In this document: one piece after another, positions 1 to 6,440 of the stretch
How the letters are laid out: each line of letters starts with the position of its first letter
Numbering within the stretch: the first letter of the stretch is position 1
Assembly: GCA_024235735.1 (NCBI GenBank)
Contig: JACKLU010000030.1
Coordinates: 1-8,030, forward strand
DNA length: 8,030 nt
From: Burkholderiales bacterium
Lineage (GTDB): Bacteria > Pseudomonadota > Gammaproteobacteria > Burkholderiales > Nitrosomonadaceae
Direction of reading: 5' to 3'
Program-made: the position numbers and the translations under genes
The notes under the pieces: generated by a model
Databases searched by the model: none
What the model saw: the letters and a program-made list of their open reading frames with translations, nothing else
What the model was told of the DNA's origin: nothing

Positions 1-1
1 G

Positions 2-829
2 CTGACCGGAAGTACTGTATCTGGTATTCTGCCAGTGTCTTTCAATTTCACCGGCGCCGCCACGATCAAGTATGTTGACCTGTTTATCAACAACATACCC
101 TACAGCAGAAAATCAGTCGCACCGTTTACACACACCCTGAACACGGGAATATTGCCCGACGGTAATTATGTTCTCTCTGCGCATGCAATCGACGCAGCAG
201 GCAATCACAATGTTTCCGCCAATGTATCCATTACCATCAATAACACTTCACCAGCGGATACGCAAAAACCCACGATCAGCATTGCATCGCCGATCTCGGG
301 CAGTACGGTATCCGGCAGTATCCCGGTAAGTTTCAGCTACGCTGATAATGTTGCGGTGACCGCGGTTGATCTCTACGTCAATGGTCAACTGCATGGTAAA
401 AACACGCAGGCGCCATTCGCCTTTACGCTGGATACGGCAAAAATACCCAACGGCAGTTATTCGCTGGTCGCGCATGCTTCTGACGCTGCGGGCAATCAGG
501 GCATATCCGCCGCCGCATCCGTAACGGTCAACAACGCTCCAGCAGCGGATACACAAAAACCGGTGATCAGCATTGCATCACCCGCTGCCGGCAGTACTGT
601 GTCCGGTGTTCTGTCAATATCTTTCAATTTCGCTGACATCGCCACGATCAAGTATGTTGATCTGTTTGTCAACGGCATACCTTACAACAGAAAATCAACC
701 GCGCCGTTTACGCACACGCTGAATACTGGTTTATTACCTGACGGCGATCATACTCTCACCGCCTATGCCGTCGATGCGGCAAATAATCGCAGTGTTTCCG
801 CCAACTTGATCGTAAAAGTGAAAAATCGA
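2..829 (+). repeat. Tandem 291-bp (97-residue) Ig-module repeats, two complete and one partial
   Basis: Equivalent points recur at a strict 291-bp period or a multiple of it: the GCGGATAC segment near 254 recurs near 545, and the AGTACTGT segment at 11 recurs at 593 (582 bp, two periods). Approximate modules are 2-247 (partial), 248-538 and 539-829. Modules 1 and 3 are clearly closer to each other than either is to module 2: for example IKYVDLF, the APFTHTLNTG segment and LPDG are shared by 1 and 3 but not 2, and a 20-bp stretch is identical at 59-78 and 641-660. Confidence 0.85.
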
Positions 830-835
830 CTGTAA
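2..835 (+). CDS. C-terminal part of a multi-module bacterial Ig-like (Big_7-type) extracellular protein, 5' end outside the window
   Basis: The reading frame is open to the left edge (codons from position 2 read LTGSTVSG, which matches the same place in later modules), so the gene begins upstream and the internal ATG/GTG codons are not its start. The visible part is two complete Ig-like modules and most of a third, ending at TAA 833-835. Each module has the pattern KP-x-ISIASP-x-x-GSTVSG, then VDL[YF][VI]N, APF-x-x-TL[ND]T, [LI]P[DN]G and DAA[GN]N. From family knowledge this resembles the Big_7 type of bacterial Ig domain found in secreted and surface proteins, often beside enzymatic or adhesive domains. 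No membrane anchor, sorting motif or catalytic domain is visible in the C-terminal part; the protein stops a few residues after the last module (VKVKNRL). Substrate and role cannot be deduced because the N-terminal region is missing. It converges with cbbO and is unlikely to be part of the Rubisco operon. Confidence 0.85.
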   Translation: MTGSTVSGILPVSFNFTGAATIKYVDLFINNIPYSRKSVAPFTHTLNTGILPDGNYVLSAHAIDAAGNHNVSANVSITINNTSPADTQKPTISIASPISGSTVSGSIPVSFSYADNVAVTAVDLYVNGQLHGKNTQAPFAFTLDTAKIPNGSYSLVAHASDAAGNQGISAAASVTVNNAPAADTQKPVISIASPAAGSTVSGVLSISFNFADIATIKYVDLFVNGIPYNRKSTAPFTHTLNTGLLPDGDHTLTAYAVDAANNRSVSANLIVKVKNRL

Positions 836-856
836 TTGTTGGAGACAATTCACAGT

Positions 857-896
857 GATCATGAATCGACCTCGTTAGTCCGGTCGATTCATGATC
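857..896. terminator. Perfect 15-bp inverted repeat between convergent genes, likely bidirectional transcript end
   Basis: GATCATGAATCGACC (857-871) is the exact complement of 882-896, with a 10-nt loop. It lies between the stop of the Ig-like gene (835) and the stop of cbbO (925), where both transcripts should end. There is no T-run on either side, so it is not a canonical intrinsic terminator. It could be a 3'-end stabilising stem-loop or a Rho-assisted stop. The stem is certain; its function is inferred from position. Confidence 0.5.
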
Positions 897-924
897 CCCG
901 GCTGAAATCAGGTACACCAATCCG

Positions 925-3252
925 CTAACGCGTCAACCCTGCATACAATACTGGCAATTTCTCCGGCAGGCGTTCGACATGATCCACAACCATGTAATTG
1001 CGTTCACCAAAAATTCGCGAGACATACTGATCCGCGCGCGGATCCAGGCTCATGCAATAAGTCACGACCCCTGCCCTGCCGGCTTCTTCAACAGCTTTTT
1101 TGGTATCGAAGCGCAGGTACTGCGGATCACGCACGTCAACGTCAGCAGGTTCGCCATCGGTGATAACCAGCAGCAACTTTTTCGATGATTTTTGTATTTT
1201 GAGGTAGTGGCTTGCATGGCGGATCGCGGCACCCATACGCGTGGAAAGCTGGCCTGTCATGCCAGCCAGCCGCGCTTTTGGAATTTCGTTATACGGTTGC
1301 TCAAAGTCTTTGTAGCGGTAATATTCGACATCATGACGTCCATCCGAGCAAAAACCATGAATGGCAAAAGGATCGCCGATTTTGTCGATAGCATTGGCCA
1401 GCAACACCGTCGCCTGACGGGTAAGCTCCAAAACGGTGTATTCCTGGCCGGCAACTTTCTCATTCGTCGACTCGGACAGGTCGAGCAGTACCAACACCGA
1501 AATATCCCGCACTTTGCGAATTGAGCGCATCATGATGCGTGGATCAGGCTGCATTCCCATGCGAATGTCGATCATTGAGCGAATAGCAGCGTTGATGTCG
1601 ATTTCGTCGCCATCCTCAAGCTTGCGGATACGGCGCGTACCTTGTGGCTGCATGGCATCCAGCAAAAATTTCATACGCGCGATTTCACGCTTGTATTGCG
1701 TGGCAATTTCATCAATGCACTGCATATCACCCAGTTTCGCCCGTTTTTCCTGCACCGTGGCCCAGTCGGGGCGTTCCAGTTGAATCTGGTAATCCCATTC
1801 GGAATAATGAAAAGGTGGCGACACAGGCTCCCTGCCTTCCGATTCATTGTAGGACACACCCATATCCTCATACGGAAAGAATTCAGTGCCCATCACCCAG
1901 ATCTCCTGCGCGTCGTCACCGGCGGTTTCGACATCGATCTCATTGGCGAATTCCATCACATTGATATATTTACGCACTTGTTTTGGTGCATCGTAACCGG
2001 CGGACAGCGATTTATTGAAATCGAATTCTTCGAATTCCCAGAAATAACGATTATCGTCGCGATACGGCGCAGTCAATATATCGGTGCGCGGATTGTACGG
2101 AATTTTTTTGTCCATGAAACTGTGCGCAAGCTGTACGCCAATTTCCCAGGAAGTCAGGTGCGTATCCAGTTTGTCCTGCGCAGACTTGAATAAACGCCGT
2201 CCCTCTACAATCCATTCGTCTTCGTCGCTGTATTCAGGATCAAGTAGCGCACGCGCCAGACGGTTCAAATAGTCGCCCATCGTGACGTTCATATCCGGGT
2301 TTGCATCGTGCAGCACCGACCAGGTTTTGCGTAATCCCGGAAAACGGCGGATCGATAGTTCTTCAATGCGTGCGTCTTCAATGACGGAGATCACCGCCAT
2401 TTGCAACGGACTCAAACTTTCCGCGGAAATCGGCGCCTTGGTTTCCACCAGATGCGCGGCGGCATGCGCGGCGGCGGCACGGTACACTTCAGTGGCTGAA
2501 ACATCGCCATAGGCATCGTAGGCATCCGGCAGATGGATAAAATAGTTTTCGATGAACGGTTTGTAGCCTTCGCGCGTTTCAAAATCGCCGGAAGTCGGTT
2601 TCATAAAGAAATCGCGCGCCCACAGCGCACGCAAATACATATTGATGCGGCGTTGCACGTCGATAAACAAGGTGCCTTTACGCTCCTTCTGCAAAACAGC
2701 AAGTGATTCTTTCGATTCCAGACCGAAATAGCGAATTTGCTCTTCGTAATTGGTGCGATGCGCGTGCGCGCCCCACATTGCCCAGCGGCGCAGGCCACCG
2801 AGGGTCAGTTGCCCGAACAGAATATCCAGTTTATTGAGCATGGGACGCATACCGCGCGGCGCTTGGGCGATCAACGTATTAAGGAATTGCAGGTAATTCT
2901 GGAACAAATGCGCATCACCCAGCCGTTTCGCGGCAGTCGGCGAAGTCGCCAGCACCAGCTCAATCACCGCACCAGACGTACGTGAAGCCAAACCCAATAC
3001 CGCCGTAGCCAGATCGCCGACGACATCTTCACCAATTTCCTTGGTAACCAGTGGAATCTCATCGATCCAGCAATCGACCAGGCTGCGCCCGCGTCCCAGA
3101 CCACGAATCGCCGACGCGCCTTTCAGATAGTTATCCAGGCCACGCGGCGAAAAAATCTTGACCGCTTCCGGCCAGGCATGGTGGAGCAATTCAATCGATT
3201 CGGGTTCCAGATCCTCGAGCAATTCTTTGTAATCGTCCAGATTGATACTCAT
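925..3252 (-). CDS. cbbO: CbbO, VWA-domain adaptor subunit of the CbbQO Rubisco activase
   Basis: 775 residues, the usual size for the CbbO/NorD family. The C-terminal third is a von Willebrand factor A domain with an intact metal-ion-dependent adhesion site: DLSES with D591, S593 and S595, a threonine in TRMG (T671) and TDGE with D699. The long N-terminal region (about 1-560) is rich in helices and charged residues and has no motif I can name. In characterised systems CbbO binds the CbbQ ring and uses its VWA domain to dock on Rubisco, allowing ATP-driven release of inhibitory sugar phosphates from the active site. Here it is the last gene of the operon, 53 bp after cbbQ. The ATG at 3252 has only a weak ribosome site (AGGTG at 3258-3262), weaker than those of cbbL and cbbQ, in keeping with a low-copy subunit. 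The homologous NorD of denitrifiers is an alternative name, but the cbbLS context favours CbbO. Confidence 0.95.
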   Translation of the reverse strand: MSINLDDYKELLEDLEPESIELLHHAWPEAVKIFSPRGLDNYLKGASAIRGLGRGRSLVDCWIDEIPLVTKEIGEDVVGDLATAVLGLASRTSGAVIELVLATSPTAAKRLGDAHLFQNYLQFLNTLIAQAPRGMRPMLNKLDILFGQLTLGGLRRWAMWGAHAHRTNYEEQIRYFGLESKESLAVLQKERKGTLFIDVQRRINMYLRALWARDFFMKPTSGDFETREGYKPFIENYFIHLPDAYDAYGDVSATEVYRAAAAHAAAHLVETKAPISAESLSPLQMAVISVIEDARIEELSIRRFPGLRKTWSVLHDANPDMNVTMGDYLNRLARALLDPEYSDEDEWIVEGRRLFKSAQDKLDTHLTSWEIGVQLAHSFMDKKIPYNPRTDILTAPYRDDNRYFWEFEEFDFNKSLSAGYDAPKQVRKYINVMEFANEIDVETAGDDAQEIWVMGTEFFPYEDMGVSYNESEGREPVSPPFHYSEWDYQIQLERPDWATVQEKRAKLGDMQCIDEIATQYKREIARMKFLLDAMQPQGTRRIRKLEDGDEIDINAAIRSMIDIRMGMQPDPRIMMRSIRKVRDISVLVLLDLSESTNEKVAGQEYTVLELTRQATVLLANAIDKIGDPFAIHGFCSDGRHDVEYYRYKDFEQPYNEIPKARLAGMTGQLSTRMGAAIRHASHYLKIQKSSKKLLLVITDGEPADVDVRDPQYLRFDTKKAVEEAGRAGVVTYCMSLDPRADQYVSRIFGERNYMVVDHVERLPEKLPVLYAGLTR

Positions 3253-3305
3253 GGCAGCACCTGTTAAAGAATTAAAACAATCAAAACGGATTATGACTTG
3301 CAGGC

Positions 3306-4112
3306 TTAGTTGAAGAATGTGCTGACAGCAGCATCAAGCGCATCACGCATATCCGGATCATCAGTGATCGGGCGCACCAGCGCTACGCGGCAGGCAGCAT
3401 GCGCATCAACTTTCTTGGCAATCAGACTGCCGGCGTAGATCAGCATACGTGTTGAAATACCTTCATCCAAACCATGGCCTTTCAAGTTACGCGCACGTTC
3501 AGCAATGGATACCAGTTTCTCGGCAATTTCCGCCGATACACCGGATTCATGCGCAATAATCTCGCTCTCGATATCATGGCTAGGATAATTGAAATCAAGC
3601 GCGCCAAAACGTTGCTTGGTTGATTGTTTCAAATCTTTCATCAGGCTTTGGTAACCCGGATTGTACGAAATGACAATTTGAAAATCCTCGTGCGCCTGAA
3701 TCAGTTCACCTTTCTTTTCCAATGGCAGTACACGGCGATTATCTGTCAATGGATGGATGACAACGGTAGTATCTTGGCGTGCTTCCACGACTTCATCCAA
3801 ATAACAGATCGCACCATGGCGCGCAGCAACCGCTAACGGACCATCCTGCCAACGCGTACCATTGGCGTCGAGCAGAAAACGTCCAACCAGATCGGACGCG
3901 GTCATATCTTCGTTACAAGCGACAGTGATCAGCGGCTTTTTCAGCTTCCATGCCATGTATTCGACAAACCGGGTTTTTCCGCAACCGGTCGGGCCTTTCA
4001 GCATCATGGGCATGCGCACTGAATAGGCGGCTTCGTAGAGTTGCACTTCATCCGCTACGGGATGGTAATAAGGTTCTTTTTTGACACGATATTGATCAAT
4101 AATAGTGCTCAT
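3306..4112 (-). CDS. cbbQ: CbbQ, MoxR-type AAA+ ATPase of the Rubisco activase
   Basis: 268 residues, full length for CbbQ/NorQ proteins. Visible AAA+ elements in order: Walker A GPTGCGKT (40-47), Walker B AICYLDEV with D106 and E107, sensor-1 asparagine N151 in SYNPGYQ, a likely arginine finger R168 in KQRFG, and a sensor-2 type arginine R222 in STRML. Family knowledge: CbbQ forms a hexameric cytosolic ring that hydrolyses ATP and, with CbbO, remodels inhibited Rubisco. The ATG at 4112 is preceded by AGGAG (4119-4123) at a 6-nt spacing, which supports this start. The gene lies between cbbS and cbbO on the same strand but is separated from cbbS by 274 bp containing an intrinsic terminator, so it is probably expressed by read-through or from an unseen promoter. 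NorQ is the alternative paralogue; neighbours argue against it. Confidence 0.96.
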   Translation of the reverse strand: MSTIIDQYRVKKEPYYHPVADEVQLYEAAYSVRMPMMLKGPTGCGKTRFVEYMAWKLKKPLITVACNEDMTASDLVGRFLLDANGTRWQDGPLAVAARHGAICYLDEVVEARQDTTVVIHPLTDNRRVLPLEKKGELIQAHEDFQIVISYNPGYQSLMKDLKQSTKQRFGALDFNYPSHDIESEIIAHESGVSAEIAEKLVSIAERARNLKGHGLDEGISTRMLIYAGSLIAKKVDAHAACRVALVRPITDDPDMRDALDAAVSTFFN

Positions 4113-4115
4113 GAC

Positions 4116-4136
4116 AGACTCCTGTAGAAACAGTCT
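4116..4136 (-). promoter_or_regulatory. Small hairpin overlapping the cbbQ ribosome-binding site
   Basis: On the transcript, AGACT and AGTCT (4132-4136 and 4116-4120) can pair, and an alternative inner pairing CTGT/ACAG also exists. The AGGAG ribosome site lies at 4119-4123, inside this structure. It might modestly lower cbbQ translation, but the stem is only 4-7 bp and may be accidental. Confidence 0.25.
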
Positions 4137-4178
4137 TTATCGAAATGCTCTCGAGTAATTGCAATCCAAATTCCGGTG

Positions 4179-4215
4179 AAAAAAAACCCCCTGCCCTGTT
4201 CAAGGGTAAAGGGGG
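4179..4215 (-). terminator. Rho-independent terminator or attenuator between cbbS and cbbQ
   Basis: Read on the minus strand: CCCCCT pairs with AGGGGG (outer stem, 4210-4215 with 4187-4192), an inner CCCT/AGGG stem has a 5-nt loop, and eight T follow directly (4179-4186). This is a textbook intrinsic terminator in the direction of cbbLS transcription. On the plus strand there is no comparable T-run. It lies 172 bp after the cbbS stop and 66 bp before the cbbQ start, so it should end most cbbLS transcripts while allowing some read-through into cbbQO. Confidence 0.85.
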
Positions 4216-4228
4216 CCTTTAGCAGGTT

Positions 4229-4356
4229 GTTGAAAAATTATCTACGGTGTCACTGCGGTGCTAAAAACAAACTCAAAATACTTGTTTATTATGCATAAAC
4301 TGTGCTTTTTCGCTTGTTTTTCCTTGCATCGACTGCTTTAGAAGACGTTTTTCAAC
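4229..4356. repeat. MITE-like palindromic element inside the cbb operon
   Basis: Terminal inverted repeats GTTGAAAAA (4229-4237) and TTTTTCAAC (4348-4356) flank 110 bp without an open frame. Two further dyads are nested almost concentrically: AAAAACAA/TTGTTTTT (4263-4270 with 4314-4321) and the palindrome TTATGCATAA (4289-4298). All three centre at about 4292-4293, so the whole element could fold into one long imperfect hairpin. The inverted repeats may extend imperfectly outward to CAGG (4223) and CCTG (4363). I see no transposase and no clear target-site duplication. The layout suits a miniature inverted-repeat transposable element or an old insertion-sequence remnant; its parent family is not identified. 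The symmetry is seen directly, the mobile origin is inferred. Confidence 0.55.
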
Positions 4357-4386
4357 GGACCTGTAGGGTTCGAACCCCGTTGTTAC

Positions 4387-4743
4387 TTAAACAGTCTTAC
4401 CACGGTATATCACCATGGCTGTGCCCTGGGATTGGTTAAAATTGTTGTAGCCAATTAAGCGAACATGATTATTCGGATTGGCTTTATGACACGCAGCAGC
4501 TTCTGCCAGCACGCGATCTACATCAGTTTCACCAAACATGGGCAGTTTCCACATATACCAGTAGGAATCCATTACGTACTCCGGTTCTGTATGCTCGATG
4601 GCCGGATTCCAACCTTTACTAATCAAATACGCTACTTGCTTCTTGATATCTTTGTCGGACATTGCCGGCAGGTAGGAAAATGTTTCAAACTTGCGGCTTG
4701 CTGGATCACTGACACGTGATTTGTAATCTATTACTTCGCTCAT
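4387..4743 (-). CDS. cbbS: CbbS, Rubisco small subunit (form IA)
   Basis: 118 residues with the diagnostic small-subunit features: FSYLPAMSD (about 22-30), WNPAIEH, YWYMWKLPMFGE, and a C-terminal FNQSQGTAMVIYRG. It caps the L8 core to form the cytosolic L8S8 enzyme. Compared from memory with carboxysomal (IAc) small subunits, which run from DYKQSL almost straight into KYETFSYLP, the N-terminus here has about six extra residues (around SDPASR, 12-17). That is the mark of the IAq subtype that travels with cbbQ and cbbO. The ATG at 4743 is preceded by GAGGA (4751-4755) at 7 nt. It follows cbbL after 78 bp and is certainly in the same transcript. Confidence 0.97.
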   Translation of the reverse strand: MSEVIDYKSRVSDPASRKFETFSYLPAMSDKDIKKQVAYLISKGWNPAIEHTEPEYVMDSYWYMWKLPMFGETDVDRVLAEAAACHKANPNNHVRLIGYNNFNQSQGTAMVIYRGKTV

Positions 4744-4770
4744 CTCTTAATCCTCATTTTTAGGGTGATG

Positions 4771-4807
4771 AAGAAGAAAAGCTGTGTAATCATCGGCTCT
4801 TCTTCTT
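4771..4807 (-). other. cbbL-cbbS intergenic stem-loop
   Basis: AAGAAGAAAAGC (4771-4782) pairs with GCTCTTCTTCTT (4796-4807): 12 positions with one mismatch and a 13-nt loop. It starts 14 bp after the cbbL stop and ends 27 bp before the cbbS start. No T-run follows in the direction of transcription, so it is not an intrinsic terminator; an mRNA-processing or stability element is more likely. Function is inferred from place only. Confidence 0.45.
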
Positions 4808-4821
4808 TGGTCATGTGTTGC

Positions 4822-6243
4822 TTACTTGTGGGCTATGTCAAGCTTGTCAACCGTATCAAACTCAAACTTAATTTCTTTCCATGTTTCCATGGCGATTTTG
4901 AGTTCCGGGCTGCTCTTAGCCGCTTTGGTTAGAATCGCTTTACCGTCCTTCTCGATTTCAACACCCTGGTTACGCGCTTCTACGCAGGCTTCCAATGCCA
5001 CACGGTTAGCAGCGGCGCCGGCAGCATTACCCCAGGGATGGCCTAACGTACCACCACCGAATTGCAGGCAGGCATCATCACCGAAAATAGCAACCAGTGC
5101 CGGCATGTGCCAAACGTGAATACCACCCGAAGCAACCGGGAATACGCCTGGCATAGAGCCCCAGTCTTGATCGAAGAACAGGCCACGGCTGCGGTCTTCT
5201 TTAATGAACTCATCGCGCATGGTATCAATCCAGCCGAGGGTTGCTGCGCGGTCGCCTTCCAGTTTGCCGACCACGGTGCCGGAATGCAGGTGATCACCAC
5301 CTGACAAGCGGAGTACCTTGGTTAAGACGCGGAAATGAATACCATGGTGCGGGTTACGATCGAGTACGGCATGCATGGCGCGGTGGATGTGCAACAGTAT
5401 ACCGTTGTTACGGCACCAGTTTGCCAAGCCCGTGTTGGCCGTCAGGCCGCCGGTCAAGTAATCGTGCATAATAATTGGCGCTTTTAATTCCTTGGCAAAT
5501 TCGGCGCGCTTGTACATTTCTTCTGGAGTTGGTGCGGTAACGTTCAGATAGTGACCTTTGCGTTCGCCGGTTTCACGTTCTGCTTTATGTACGGCTTCCA
5601 TCACGAATTCGAAACGATCACGCCAACGCATAAATGGCTGACTGTTAACGTTTTCATCATCCTTGGTCAGATCCAGACCACCACGCAAACATTCATACAC
5701 GGCACGACCATAATTTTTAGCTGACAGACCCAGCTTAGGCTTAATGGTACAACCCAACAGCGCACGGCCATATTTGTTCAAACGATCGCGTTCCACTTGA
5801 ATGCCTGCAGGCGGGCCGCCACAGGTTTTGACGTAGGCAATCGGGAAACGGACATCTTCCAGGCGCAGTGCACGCAGCGCTTTAAATCCAAATACGTTAC
5901 CCACCAACGAGGTGAGTACGTTAACCACGGAGCCTTCTTCAAACAGGTCAATGGGATAAGCCACGAAAGCATAGAAACAGGTATCATCTCCAGGAACGTC
6001 TTCAATGCGGTAAGCACGTCCTTTGTAATAATCCAGATCGGTCAGCAAATCGGTCCACACAGTAGTCCATGTACCGGTAGAAGATTCTGCAGCTACAGCA
6101 GCGGCCACTTCTTCACGAGGTACGCCGGGTTGTGGCGTAATTTTAAAACATGCCAGAAGGTCGGTATCCAGTGGCGTGTACTCCGGGGTCCAGTAGGTTT
6201 GCCGATATTCCTTGACACCGGCGTTATAAGTTTTTACTGCCAT
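4822..6243 (-). CDS. cbbL: CbbL, form IA Rubisco large subunit
   Basis: 473 residues, full length. Catalyses carboxylation (and oxygenation) of ribulose 1,5-bisphosphate in the Calvin-Benson-Bassham cycle. The active site is complete: K168 in TIKPKLG, the carbamylated lysine K194 with metal ligands D196 and E197 in LTKDDEN, H287 in HIHRAMH, H320 in GDHLHSG, and loop-6 K327 in GKLEGD. These correspond to spinach K175, K201, D203, E204, H294, H327 and K334 with a constant offset of seven. The overall sequence is of the green-like form I class, and the cbbSQO neighbours place it in IAq. Residues E81-D82 (RIEDVPG) lie where, as I recall, an acidic surface residue is needed for CbbO docking. The ATG at 6243 has a strong AGGAG (6252-6256) at 8 nt. 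It is the first gene of the operon and is divergent from cbbR. Confidence 0.99.
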   Translation of the reverse strand: MAVKTYNAGVKEYRQTYWTPEYTPLDTDLLACFKITPQPGVPREEVAAAVAAESSTGTWTTVWTDLLTDLDYYKGRAYRIEDVPGDDTCFYAFVAYPIDLFEEGSVVNVLTSLVGNVFGFKALRALRLEDVRFPIAYVKTCGGPPAGIQVERDRLNKYGRALLGCTIKPKLGLSAKNYGRAVYECLRGGLDLTKDDENVNSQPFMRWRDRFEFVMEAVHKAERETGERKGHYLNVTAPTPEEMYKRAEFAKELKAPIIMHDYLTGGLTANTGLANWCRNNGILLHIHRAMHAVLDRNPHHGIHFRVLTKVLRLSGGDHLHSGTVVGKLEGDRAATLGWIDTMRDEFIKEDRSRGLFFDQDWGSMPGVFPVASGGIHVWHMPALVAIFGDDACLQFGGGTLGHPWGNAAGAAANRVALEACVEARNQGVEIEKDGKAILTKAAKSSPELKIAMETWKEIKFEFDTVDKLDIAHK

Positions 6244-6352
6244 GATGTAATCTCCTGTAAGTTAGCTCAATTTCGCTTAAAATCACGCGGAAAGAGAGAA
6301 AGGTTGAGTAGCGATTAATTAACAAGCACATTCATTTAACAACCACAGAAGC

Positions 6353-6381
6353 ACTATAAAGAAAAATAATCATAAGAACAA
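6353..6381 (-). promoter_or_regulatory. Candidate sigma70-type promoter of cbbL
   Basis: On the minus strand, TTGTTC (6376-6381) and TATAGT (6353-6358) are separated by exactly 17 bp. The -10 matches the consensus in five of six places, while the -35 keeps only TTG, as is usual for an activator-dependent promoter. The predicted start is near 6346, giving a leader of about 100 nt before the cbbL ATG. Predicted from sequence only. Confidence 0.5.
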
Positions 6382-6385
6382 ATCA

Positions 6386-6419
6386 ATTATTTTAATAAAT
6401 ATGATAATCTTTAGCTTAT
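6386..6419. promoter_or_regulatory. Candidate CbbR operator in the cbbR-cbbL divergent region
   Basis: Two AT-rich dyads lie just upstream of the proposed cbbL promoter. ATAA-N8-TTAT spans 6404-6419 and is centred about 65 bp before the predicted transcription start. TTATT-TT-AATAA spans 6387-6398 and is centred about 46 bp before it. LysR-type activators commonly bind a recognition site near -65 and an activation site nearer -35, so the spacing fits. The region is generally AT-rich, so chance dyads are likely; the assignment depends on the promoter call being right. Binding here would also overlap the cbbR promoter, allowing autoregulation. Confidence 0.45.
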
Positions 6420-6440
6420 ACATTCCCTGAATACTGATCA

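Noticed and set aside
1192..2193. Open frames on the plus strand opposite cbbO
   Set aside because: They lie wholly inside an intact conserved gene, have no recognisable motifs or ribosome sites, and reflect codon bias on the other strand.
925..4112. cbbQ/cbbO read as norQ/norD of a nitric oxide reductase cluster
   Set aside because: The families are homologous, but the two genes directly follow cbbLS on the same strand and no norC or norB is present.
4360..4384. Possible tRNA 3' end (GGTTCGAAC T-arm look-alike) downstream of cbbS
   Set aside because: On either strand only three base pairs flank the loop, and there is no anticodon arm, D-arm or acceptor partner; the similarity comes from the 12-bp palindrome.
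6315..6342. TTAATTAA palindrome and repeated TTAACAA (6319 and 6336) as CbbR sites
   Set aside because: They lie around and downstream of the predicted cbbL start and the 17-bp direct spacing does not fit a LysR-type site; AT-rich composition explains them.
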